Shown here: positions 7,176 to 13,424 of the stretch, one piece after another
Position numbering within the stretch: position 1 is the first letter of the stretch
How the letters are laid out: the number at the start of each line of letters is the position of its first letter
Assembly (NCBI GenBank): GCA_030655595.1
Contig: JAUSNQ010000097.1
Coordinates: forward strand, 1 to 14,744
DNA from: Paludibacter sp.
Lineage (GTDB): Bacteria > Bacteroidota > Bacteroidia > Bacteroidales > Paludibacteraceae
Reading direction: 5' to 3'
DNA length: 14,744 bases
Notes under the pieces: generated by a model
Told to the model about the DNA's origin: nothing
Database searches by the model: none
What the model saw: only the letters and a program-made list of their open reading frames with translations
Made by a program: the position numbers and the translations under genes

Positions 7176-8262
7176 TGTATTTTTCTAATAAAATCTTCGC
7201 TCCAACAAACGAACTGATTTCATTGGCCAAAATCCGCCTTTCAGTTTCTTCGATCAACTGCTGAATGTCGGGATTTTGATAAAAGCCGCTTTTTAATTGT
7301 TCGTTGATGGTTTCGTACATCCAGTATTTCGATTGACCATTTCTTCGGTGATCGAAATACTGATTTTCTTTTGTATGATGCACGTATCGCATCACCATAT
7401 CCCATACGGCTGCAATACCCGTATTTTCAATCGATGAGCAGGGATGTGCTTCCGGCGACCAGCCTGATTCGCTCAACGGAAATAAACGCAATGCATTTTG
7501 GTACTGCGCTTTTGCAACCATCGCTTTATCTACATTCGATCCATCACACTTGTTGATGGCAATGCCATCAGCCATTTCCATGATTCCACGTTTGATGCCT
7601 TGTAGTTCATCGCCGGTTCCGGCTAATTGTAATAATAGAAAGAAATCGACCATGGAATGTACAGCGGTTTCAGATTGTCCAACACCGACTGTTTCTACAA
7701 AAATAGTATTGAATCCGGCCGCTTCACACAAGATGATACTCTCCCGTGTTTTACGTGCAACTCCGCCCAAAGAACCTGCAGCAGGCGAGGGTCGGATAAA
7801 TGCATTTTTGGCAACGGATAATTCTTCCATCCTGGTCTTGTCACCCAGGATACTACCCTTCGAACGCTCACTGCTGGGGTCGATGGCCAGTACGGCTAAT
7901 TTGTGTTGCTGTTTGATCAGGTGCATGCCCAAAGCTTCTATGAAGGTGCTTTTCCCTGCTCCCGGTACACCGGTAATGCCAAGGCGGATGGAATTACCCG
8001 TGTAAGGTAAGCACTTCTCGATAACTTCCTGTGCGATATGCTGATGTTCTGGTAATGAACTTTCAACCAAGGTAACAGCCTGACTCAAAATAGCAATGTC
8101 ACCCTGCAAAATACCGGCGACATATTCACCGACAGTAAATTGGCGGCGTTTGGCTTTGGATGATTTGTATGGATTTACAGCAGGGACAGCGTCAACTCCC
8201 TTATTGACAGACAATCCTTTGAATTCAGGGTCGTTTTCAGGATGTTTATGATGCATATCCAT
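7162..8262 (-). CDS. meaB: MeaB/ArgK-family GTPase, methylmalonyl-CoA mutase chaperone
   Basis: This G3E P-loop GTPase protects and helps load cobalamin-dependent acyl-CoA mutases. Walker A is GVPGAGKST (residues 98-106). The conserved DPSSERSKGSILGDKTRM follows at 128-145. The switch/G3 region is VETVGVGQSE (189-198), and the guanine-specificity motif is NKCD (237-240). The alpha-helical C-terminal dimerisation region follows. The N-terminus (about 45 residues, with HPENDPEFKGLSVNKGV) matches my memory of Bacteroidota MeaB. Length is 366. No mutase gene is in the window, so the partner must be elsewhere. The gene starts eight bases after the DUF1573 stop, suggesting co-transcription. Confidence 0.95.
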   Translation of the reverse strand: MDMHHKHPENDPEFKGLSVNKGVDAVPAVNPYKSSKAKRRQFTVGEYVAGILQGDIAILSQAVTLVESSLPEHQHIAQEVIEKCLPYTGNSIRLGITGVPGAGKSTFIEALGMHLIKQQHKLAVLAIDPSSERSKGSILGDKTRMEELSVAKNAFIRPSPAAGSLGGVARKTRESIILCEAAGFNTIFVETVGVGQSETAVHSMVDFFLLLQLAGTGDELQGIKRGIMEMADGIAINKCDGSNVDKAMVAKAQYQNALRLFPLSESGWSPEAHPCSSIENTGIAAVWDMVMRYVHHTKENQYFDHRRNGQSKYWMYETINEQLKSGFYQNPDIQQLIEETERRILANEISSFVGAKILLEKYTTSS

Positions 8263-8270
8263 GAGTTAGA

Positions 8271-8663
8271 CTACTGTATCACAGCAGGTTTAGGAATGAC
8301 ATCTCCCTTGATGGTGAGTAAGGTAGGTTGAGTTCCTGCATTACTAAAGACAGAAATTGACTTGATAAATGTGCCCGGACGATTTGCCGGGTTATATGCA
8401 GCTGTGATGGTGCCTGTGTTTCCTGGTAGAATGGGTTCTTTGGTCCACGAAGGAGTTGTGCAACCGCATGAAGCTTGTACCCTGTTGATGACAAGTGGAG
8501 CATCTCCTGTGTTTTTAAAAACATAGATTACAACAGCGTTGCCATCTAGTTCTTTAATTTTTCCAAAATCATGCGTGGTTTTTTCAAAAGTAATTGCAGC
8601 TGATTGTGCCATCAGCGTTCCTGTTAAAATGGTGAGGAAAAGGAAAAGACTTAGTTTTTTCAT
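8271..8663 (-). CDS. Secreted/periplasmic DUF1573 protein
   Basis: A 130-residue protein with a signal peptide at about residues 1-19: two lysines, a Leu/Phe core, and a likely cleavage after LMA or AQS. The mature part is a single DUF1573 domain (immunoglobulin-like, ASH/PapD-like fold). It carries FEKTTHDFGKI (26-36), YVFKNTGDAPLVINRVQASCGCTTP (47-71, with the diagnostic SCGC) and PANRPGTFIKSISVFSN (92-108). The domain is abundant in Bacteroidota exported proteins; its molecular role is not established. It is the promoter-proximal gene of the pair with meaB, although no functional link is obvious. Confidence 0.92.
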   Translation of the reverse strand: MKKLSLFLFLTILTGTLMAQSAAITFEKTTHDFGKIKELDGNAVVIYVFKNTGDAPLVINRVQASCGCTTPSWTKEPILPGNTGTITAAYNPANRPGTFIKSISVFSNAGTQPTLLTIKGDVIPKPAVIQ

Positions 8664-8703
8664 TTTTAATAATTGTGGTTGGTATGTTTTTTTAAATCAA
8701 GCA

Positions 8704-8711
8704 CAAAGTTA
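8704..8711 (-). promoter_or_regulatory. Candidate -7 element (TAACTTTG) for the DUF1573-meaB unit
   Basis: On the minus strand TAACTTTG fits TAnnTTTG and lies about 41 bases upstream of the DUF1573 ATG. No TTTG is seen 19 bases further upstream, so the -33 part is weak or absent. Confidence 0.45.
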
Positions 8712-8835
8712 GAAAAATTATTTTGGGTTATTTGCTTAATTATCTTTTTTTGTTTTAAAAATGGTTTATTTGTTAAGTTTAAGTTTTTGTATGCTGCCCA
8801 TTAAAAAAATTGTGTATGTTGTTCAAAACCAAATT

Positions 8836-9687
8836 TCATTCGTTTTCGCTTTTTAATTTTGGTTTAGCAGTTTTTGGTTCTAACTTCTTTATGCTATCAG
8901 CTGCAGGTAGGTTTTCAGGCATTTCGCCGCCAATTTCCTGAATGGTTTTGCGTACTTTTTTGCCTACTTCGAAGTGAGTTTGATTGGCTTTCTGTTTTCC
9001 TTTTACTTGTTCCCGTTTTAGTTTTTCTTCAGTTTGAGTGGCACGAAAGAGGTTGGCTGCCAATTCTGTACTTCCCATGTGATCAAGTATTTTTTGGCTT
9101 TTTTTCAATCCCCTTTTTGCATGTATGGCTTTGGCATCCAACCCACCATATAAGCCTTTATAGCCATGGTTTTGAAATATGGCATAATCTATTTCAGAAA
9201 TTACACCGGCATCTTTGGCAGCAGCCGCCAATTGAGAATTGTGTTTTGACATTTCATTGCGTAAAAATAATCGCTTTTCATCTTCTGTACTTAATTGGTT
9301 GTATTCGTCCATTTGCCTTATTTCCTGCAAACGGGTTTGAACGGCAAAATAGGTTTGTCCTAAAGCTACTATTTGCTTGTTGGGGTCAGCATTTTGTACA
9401 ATTAAATAGCAGGCATAACGAGAAAGTTTTACGCTTTCTACTTCACGTTGCGCTGTTTTACCAGTCGTTATCATATCGAGGATATCCTCGAAATGATCAG
9501 TAGTATTTTGCCTGCTATTGAAACATGCTTCTTTGGCCCGTTCTATAGCAGGTAAAAAATGTCTGTATTCGGAATATTCTAAGATTTTTGACAATTCTCT
9601 GGCACTCCAAAATTCATTGCCATTTTCGTCGGTGTGCTTTATCTGCTCAAAAACAGACATTAATCGTTTGTTAATTTGATTTTCCAT
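8836..9687 (-). CDS. dinD: DinD-like protein with Bro-N domain
   Basis: The N-terminal part (about residues 20-115) is a Bro-N domain: FWSARELSKILEYSEYRHF (26-44), FLPAIERAKEAC (44-55), then ESVKLSRYACYLIVQNADPNK (84-104) and ALGQTYFAVQTRLQE (108-122). The following region with AGVISEIDYAIFQNHGYKGLYGGL (160-182) and LDHMGSTELAANLFRATQTE is characteristic of DNA-damage-inducible protein D. The basic C-terminal tail (about 220-283) is rich in Lys and Glu. E. coli DinD is SOS-induced and inhibits RecA-mediated strand exchange; whether this homologue does so is inferred. The gene is isolated, flanked by AT-rich spacers and next to gene remnants, which suggests an acquired gene. Confidence 0.88.
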   Translation of the reverse strand: MENQINKRLMSVFEQIKHTDENGNEFWSARELSKILEYSEYRHFLPAIERAKEACFNSRQNTTDHFEDILDMITTGKTAQREVESVKLSRYACYLIVQNADPNKQIVALGQTYFAVQTRLQEIRQMDEYNQLSTEDEKRLFLRNEMSKHNSQLAAAAKDAGVISEIDYAIFQNHGYKGLYGGLDAKAIHAKRGLKKSQKILDHMGSTELAANLFRATQTEEKLKREQVKGKQKANQTHFEVGKKVRKTIQEIGGEMPENLPAADSIKKLEPKTAKPKLKSENE

Positions 9688-9732
9688 TCGGTTTAAGTTA
9701 TGTTGGTTGGTAGTTTAATTTAAATTCAACCA

Positions 9733-9763
9733 CAAAAATATAATTTTATAACAGTTCAAACAA
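9733..9763 (-). promoter_or_regulatory. Candidate dinD promoter (TTG-N20-TATTTTTG)
   Basis: On the minus strand TATTTTTG occupies 9740-9733, about 45 bases upstream of the dinD ATG. A TTG at 9763-9761 lies 20 bases further upstream, close to the Bacteroidota layout. The stretch is very AT-rich, so chance matches are likely. I could not identify a damage-response operator. Confidence 0.35.
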
Positions 9764-9776
9764 GTTTTTATATGAT

Positions 9777-10010
9777 TTATTTTTTTGCAATTGCACTAAA
9801 TTTATTCAATTCCCAAACCTCTCCAGCCTCATCCCCCCAAATATATTCCACCAATTCCGGATAATCAATAAACGGATTTCTATTACCCTGAATTAAAAAC
9901 ACTTTTTCGTTGCGTGTTCGTTCCTTCTCACTTACCGGATCTTGTCGGCTCCATTGCAAAAGCAACTTGATAGCCCATGGTTTCAACACCGGATAGCTGT
10001 TGTTTTCCAT
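9777..10010 (-). pseudogene. 3' remnant of an endonuclease I family gene
   Basis: The 77-residue frame contains VLKPWAIKLLLQWSRQDPVSEKERTRNEKVF (8-38) and IQGNRNPFID...VEYIWG (40-59), the signature end of the endonuclease I family (PF04231; EndA/secreted bacterial nucleases). Family proteins are several hundred residues long with a signal peptide. Here there is no signal sequence, and an in-frame TGA lies six codons upstream of the ATG, so the N-terminal half and most of the catalytic core are missing. Some ending residues may be replaced sequence. Probably non-functional. A short expressed peptide cannot be excluded. Confidence 0.75.
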
Positions 10011-10348
10011 CTTTATCTCAGAAGGTCAGTTCCATAAAAAGAAGGATTGAGAAACTTCGCTCATTGATATTTTTTAAAAGTTATTTTTTTTTTATCTTTG
10101 GTGCGTTGAGAGTAAAATTATCAGATATTTAAAAAGGTAAATAATTCAAAAACTCTGACTGCAAAAATGTAAAGATATATTTATCAGTTATTCAAGGAAT
10201 GATTAGATAGAGGTTGACATACTGTTTCGCACTGATTGAAAATATAATATTTGTGGCTGACGGTGGAATACGTGCTATCCAGCTTCATACTTTCTGGGAT
10301 TTTGTTGATGGAATAAAATGGCAGTGAGTATAAAAACGTCTAACAACT
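10011..10348. other. Intergenic region with a short unexplained coding-like stretch
   Basis: There are no recognised genes here. Most is AT-rich. TATCTTTG at 10093-10100 (plus) fits the -7 consensus but has no partner at the right spacing and no intact gene downstream. From 10214 (TTG) to the TGA at 10327 the plus strand is open for 37 codons with a protein-like composition (ENIIFVADGGIRAIQLHTF within it). I do not recognise the family. It may be another gene fragment, in keeping with the remnants on either side. Confidence 0.4.
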
Positions 10349-10657
10349 ATGAAAACCTTTACCCCCCACACAAACCTCACCTTAATTCTCCTCCTGATTG
10401 CATGCACAACTTTCAGTCAGAGTCAACCCTAATTACCTGCCATCAAACCCACCGACCAGATTATTCGGCATAAGGCTTACACGCTTTCGTATGTCGAGGA
10501 ACATGAACAGGCAGCTTGGGTTGCTTATATGCTTTGCAGGGACAGAGTTAAATTTACTGAACTTAGTCAGGCAGTGGGCTACGCTCTACGACACTTACAG
10601 GAATTGACATATCCGACAAACGGGGTGATTTTTGAGAAGTGGTGGTTGGGTAGATAG
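10349..10657 (+). pseudogene. 5' remnant of a secreted DNA/RNA non-specific endonuclease
   Basis: From the ATG at 10349 the frame encodes a signal peptide (MKTFTPHTNLTLILLLIACT then FSQSQP), then meets a TAA stop at 10430-10432. In the same frame, directly after the stop, the sequence LPAIKPTDQIIRHKAYTLSY followed by VEEHEQAAWVAYML matches the N-terminal region of Bacteroidota NUC-type endonucleases (PF01223). Resemblance ends near 10534; the frame then runs through unrelated residues to a TAG at 10655-10657. The catalytic DRGH region is absent. The gene is therefore broken twice: by a stop just after the signal peptide and by loss of everything after the first 30 or so mature residues. Family assignment is by motif recognition. 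Confidence 0.7.
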
Positions 10658-10756
10658 GATAATAAGATAAAAAGTTCACAAGAATTCAATAATTGTTTTG
10701 CGTGTAAAACAAAATTACATTATTTTTATTTTATCAATAGAATAAAAGATTAAATT

Positions 10757-11065
10757 ATGAATACGGATATACAAACAACGCTTGGAGAACGACATATTCC
10801 TGTTGAAATTTACCCTTATAATTTCTCAGAATATCTGACAGCCAATCATATAAATATAACTGAGAACTCCTTGTTTTCGACTGAGGCTAAGGCCGGGGTG
10901 TTGAGAAAATTCAATGAATATCTATATTTTGGAGGATTCCCTGAAGGTGCCGAACTTTCGGTTAAACGTGACTATTTAACGAGTGTATATCAAAAAATAT
11001 ATATTGGAGATATTGCCAATAAATCAGTTGAAGTTATTCCTGCGTGGAAATGGCTTCTTGATTGA
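10757..11065 (+). pseudogene. Internal fragment of an AAA ATPase/DUF4143 protein
   Basis: The 102-residue frame reads TTLGERHIPVEIYPYNFSEYL (7-27) and FNEYLYFGGFPE (52-63), then DYLTSVYQKIYIGDI (72-86). This order (end of an AAA_14 ATPase domain, then the start of DUF4143) is typical of prokaryotic ATP-binding proteins of roughly 400 residues. The Walker A and B motifs that should lie upstream are missing, and a stop is found two codons before the ATG. After GDI the family pattern (ARY.IRN) is lost and the frame ends within 16 residues, about 50 bases before the insertion sequence. The rest is not found beyond the element, so a deletion rather than simple interruption is likely. Confidence 0.7.
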
Positions 11066-11115
11066 AGATGAGATACCTCTCTGACTGCCTATACCCAATG
11101 TTTTTAAACAAAAAA

Positions 11116-11148
11116 AAGGGGCTGTCTCAAAAGGGCAGCTTCTTTTTT
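11116..11148 (+). repeat. Left terminal inverted repeat of the insertion sequence
   Basis: Begins AAGGGGCTGTCTCAAAAGGG and runs into GCAGCTTC plus a T-run. It is identical in reverse complement to 12928-12896 over 33 bases. Confidence 0.92.
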
Positions 11149-11154
11149 TTTTGT

Positions 11155-12804
11155 TTATGCGGCAATTTTGGAATTATAGTGTTCAATTGTTGAAAATTCA
11201 ACACCTTTTTTAGTAGGCAGAACAAAAAAGAAGATAAAAACAGAAAATTGAGATAGTTTAGCAGATTTAGCTGCGTTTTTATTGATAATTCGGGTTTTTC
11301 TACACATTTTTTCTATATTGAAGGCAATAGCAAAGATGGCAAAGTCCATCATAACTTTCTCTTTATTAAAATGTCTGAACCGATTGTAGTGTTTGTTTGA
11401 TTTTGTCTGCCCAAATACGGCTTCAGGTTCTATCGGTCGCCGACTTCGGTGCAAGAGTCCTTCTGGCGATGTTAGCAACTCTCTGGCTCTTTGCTTGTGT
11501 CGGTTAAGATTATGGTTTACTTCTATCCTTCTATTGGTTTTTGCATTGTGGCACATACACCTCAGTGGGCAGTCCTGACAGTTTTTAGCTTCGTAAATAC
11601 TTGTTTTTGAAACATATCCGTTATCCGACTTTCGTGTTGTAGTTCCTGTTTTATCCATGTGTTGCCCTATGGGACATACAAAATAATCTTCCCTTGCGTT
11701 ATAGTACAGATTCTGAGCAAGGAATCCATTGTTTCTGAATGACATCTTTTGTTCCTTGTGAAAATAGTTGTACTTTACAAACGGCTCAATATCATTGATT
11801 TCCATAAATTCATAATTTTCCTCGCTACCGTAACCCGCATCTGCAATCGTTTTTTTGGGTAGAAAACCGTAACGTTCCTCCAAACCGTTCATGAAAGGAA
11901 TATAGGTAAGTGTATCCGTAGGGTTGGGATAAAAATCGTAATGAGTAAAGAACTGGTTTTCGGTGCCTATCTGAACATTGTAAGCCGGTTTGAGCTGTCC
12001 GTTCATCATGTGATCCTCTTTCATGCGCATGAAAGTGGCTGAAGGATCGGTTTTAGAATAGCTGTTCCGATTACCTAAAGTATCAAGGTGTTTTTCATAT
12101 TCCTGAAGTTTTGGTAAATGCTTGTTCTCCAGTGTTTTTATTGCTTTTTGTTCTTCCTTTGAACGACCCTGTTGATTTATTTGAGCGATACGTCTTTTTA
12201 ATTCCTCACTGTCAATAGGTGTTGGGGGCTCATCTTCAGGCTGATTGTCCTGTGCGATACCTTCTTCGACCAGTTCCAAAACTTTGCGGATTTTGGCTTC
12301 CAGCTTTGCTTTGTTTTTTTCAACCGATTTACGCCAAACAAAGGTGTACCGGTTTGCACGTGATTCCAATTTGGTGCCATCCACGTATATCACATCCAAA
12401 CTTAAATAGCCCATATCAACCAGCATGACAACAACCTGGGTAAATATCTCGTGAATGGTATCCTTTAAATGAGAGGAACGGAAGCGATTAATGGTATTGT
12501 GATCGGGAGTCTGATTGCCTGACAACCACATAAAACTAACTCTGTCCACAAGAGCCTGTTCTATCTTACGACAGGAGTAAATGTTATTCAAATAGCTGTA
12601 CAATACCACTTTAAGCATCATGCGAGGATGATATGCACTTGTTCCACCACCTTTATAGGTATCGAAGACTTTAGTAATATTCAGATTTTCAACTATTTGA
12701 TTAATAGTTCGAACGGGTGAATTCTGTGGGATTTTCTCATCCAGACTGGCAGGAAAAAGGCTTATCTGGCCTTGGTTATATGACTTAAATATTGCTTTTG
12801 ACAT
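11155..12804 (-). CDS. IS1182-family DDE transposase
   Basis: Cuts and joins the element ends. From the chosen ATG at 12804 (MSKAIFKSYNQGQ) the protein has 549 residues. An upstream in-frame ATG at 12840 would add 12 residues that do not look like the family. The N-terminal DUF772-type region includes YHPRMMLKVVLYSY and DHNTINRFRS (101-110). Candidate catalytic residues are Asp142 in YVDGTKLES, Asp322 in IADAGYGSEENYEF and Glu461 in EPEAVFGQTKS. A charged Lys/Glu insert (about 160-245) lies between the first two, and a Cys-rich CxxCPLRCMC segment (409-418) before the third. No frameshift or internal stop is present, so it is probably active. The stop falls seven bases inside the left repeat. 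Confidence 0.93.
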   Translation of the reverse strand: MSKAIFKSYNQGQISLFPASLDEKIPQNSPVRTINQIVENLNITKVFDTYKGGGTSAYHPRMMLKVVLYSYLNNIYSCRKIEQALVDRVSFMWLSGNQTPDHNTINRFRSSHLKDTIHEIFTQVVVMLVDMGYLSLDVIYVDGTKLESRANRYTFVWRKSVEKNKAKLEAKIRKVLELVEEGIAQDNQPEDEPPTPIDSEELKRRIAQINQQGRSKEEQKAIKTLENKHLPKLQEYEKHLDTLGNRNSYSKTDPSATFMRMKEDHMMNGQLKPAYNVQIGTENQFFTHYDFYPNPTDTLTYIPFMNGLEERYGFLPKKTIADAGYGSEENYEFMEINDIEPFVKYNYFHKEQKMSFRNNGFLAQNLYYNAREDYFVCPIGQHMDKTGTTTRKSDNGYVSKTSIYEAKNCQDCPLRCMCHNAKTNRRIEVNHNLNRHKQRARELLTSPEGLLHRSRRPIEPEAVFGQTKSNKHYNRFRHFNKEKVMMDFAIFAIAFNIEKMCRKTRIINKNAAKSAKLSQFSVFIFFFVLPTKKGVEFSTIEHYNSKIAA

Positions 12805-12895
12805 AACGCATATATTTGATTTACAGCCATAAAGATACAAAATAACTTCGAAATAATCAAACTTTTGTTGTAGTTTTTTTATCTAAAACATGCAT

Positions 12896-12928
12896 AAAAA
12901 AGAAGCTGCCCTTTTGAGACAGCCCCTT
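12896..12928 (-). repeat. Right terminal inverted repeat of the insertion sequence
   Basis: Reverse complement of the left repeat, with 33 matching bases including the shared GGGGCTGTCTC core. It lies upstream of the transposase start by about 90 bases. I find no TAnnTTTG element in that leader. Confidence 0.92.
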
Positions 12929-12951
12929 ACTAAGATAAATCTAAAGCTTAA

Positions 12952-13224
12952 TTAGTTAACGGCTGCAGATAGTTCAGCACCGGCTTTAAATTTCGCAACT
13001 TTTTTAGCAGCAATTTTAATTGGTTTTTTAGTTTTTGGATTGATACCCTGACGAGCACTGCGTGCAGCAACAGAGAAAGTACCGAAACCGATTAAACTCA
13101 CTTTATCGCCCGCAACTAATGCGGAAGATACTGCCTTAACTGTAGCGTCAAGTGCTTTTTTAGCGTCAACTTTGCTTAAACCTGCTCCTGCAGCGATAGC
13201 ATTGATTAATTCTGCTTTGTTCAT
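12952..13224 (-). CDS. hup: HU-family DNA-binding protein
   Basis: A small nucleoid protein of 90 residues that binds and bends DNA as a dimer. The start MNKAELINAIA and LSKVDAKKALDATVKAV form the helical dimer part. GFGTFSVAARSARQGINPKTKKPI (46-69) is the HU signature, including the DNA-contacting arm with the intercalating Pro in NPKTKKP. The end KFKAGAELSAAVN is typical. It has a well-formed Bacteroidota promoter 52 to 82 bases upstream. Downstream, on the same strand, the insertion sequence begins after only 23 bases, and no terminator hairpin is visible between them. Confidence 0.97.
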   Translation of the reverse strand: MNKAELINAIAAGAGLSKVDAKKALDATVKAVSSALVAGDKVSLIGFGTFSVAARSARQGINPKTKKPIKIAAKKVAKFKAGAELSAAVN

Positions 13225-13275
13225 AATTTTGATTAATTTATTAGATTAGACACAAGTAAATTGTTTATCAGACAG

Positions 13276-13306
13276 CAAATGTAATAGATTGAAACGTAAA
13301 AACAAA
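13276..13306 (-). promoter_or_regulatory. HU gene promoter (TTTG-N19-TACATTTG)
   Basis: On the minus strand TTTG (13306-13303) is followed after exactly 19 bases by TACATTTG (13283-13276), a full match to the Bacteroidota -33/-7 consensus. It lies 52 bases ahead of the hup ATG. This is the best promoter in the window. Confidence 0.75.
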
Positions 13307-13311
13307 TATTT

Positions 13312-13337
13312 AATGCAAAAAATATTGCATTTTTTTT
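13312..13337. promoter_or_regulatory. Inverted repeat AATGCAA/TTGCATT followed by a T-run
   Basis: A perfect 7-base stem (13312-13318 with 13325-13331), a 6-base loop and a run of eight T on the plus strand. It looks like a weak rho-independent terminator, but no plus-strand gene ends here. It lies just upstream of the hup -33 element, so an operator or a stop for antisense transcripts is possible. Confidence 0.3.
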
Positions 13338-13361
13338 CAATTTATTAAAAAATATGTTAGA

Positions 13362-13371
13362 AAACATGTTT
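13362..13371. promoter_or_regulatory. Palindrome AAACATGTTT upstream of rhomboid -7 element
   Basis: A perfect 10-base palindrome centred about 25 bases upstream of the centre of the candidate rhomboid -7 element. It covers the place where a -33 element would sit. It could be a regulator-binding site; chance is possible in AT-rich DNA. Confidence 0.25.
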
Positions 13372-13387
13372 ACGGCGATATTTTGAT

Positions 13388-13395
13388 TATTTTTG
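13388..13395 (+). promoter_or_regulatory. Candidate -7 element (TATTTTTG) for the rhomboid genes
   Basis: Fits TAnnTTTG and lies 29 bases upstream of the first rhomboid ATG. There is no TTTG at 19-base spacing; the AAACATGTTT palindrome occupies that place. Confidence 0.45.
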
Positions 13396-13424
13396 TGCTT
13401 CAAATCAGGTAAAATTACTCCGGC

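Larger units (their letters stand above)
11116..12928 (-). mobile_element. IS1182-type insertion sequence, apparently intact
   Basis: The element is about 1813 bases, bounded by perfect 33-base inverted repeats and encoding one full-length DDE transposase. I see no obvious target-site duplication: the left flank is an A-run and the right flank begins ACTAAG. The ends could shift by two bases because the outermost AA/TT may belong to the flank. The right end is 23 bases from the HU stop. The left end is about 50 bases from the ATPase fragment. Confidence 0.88.

Noticed and set aside
7550..8005. Plus-strand open frame antisense to meaB
   Set aside because: It is a shadow of the GTPase gene; no family features in the translation.
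8825..8866. AAACCAAA/TTTTGGTTT repeat around the dinD stop as a terminator
   Set aside because: The loop is about 25 bases or more, the stem is A/T-rich and overlaps the coding end, and there is no proper T-run in the gene's direction.
8874..9503. Long plus-strand open frame antisense to dinD
   Set aside because: Aromatic/Cys-rich translation typical of an antisense shadow; the minus-strand frame has clear Bro-N/DinD motifs.
10398..10607. 69-codon plus-strand frame as a gene
   Set aside because: It is a shadow frame over the nuclease remnant; the real family match is in the frame starting at 10349.
12805..12840. Upstream ATG for the transposase
   Set aside because: The extra MYLYGCKSNICV is not family-like, and the conserved part starts at MSKAIFKSYN.
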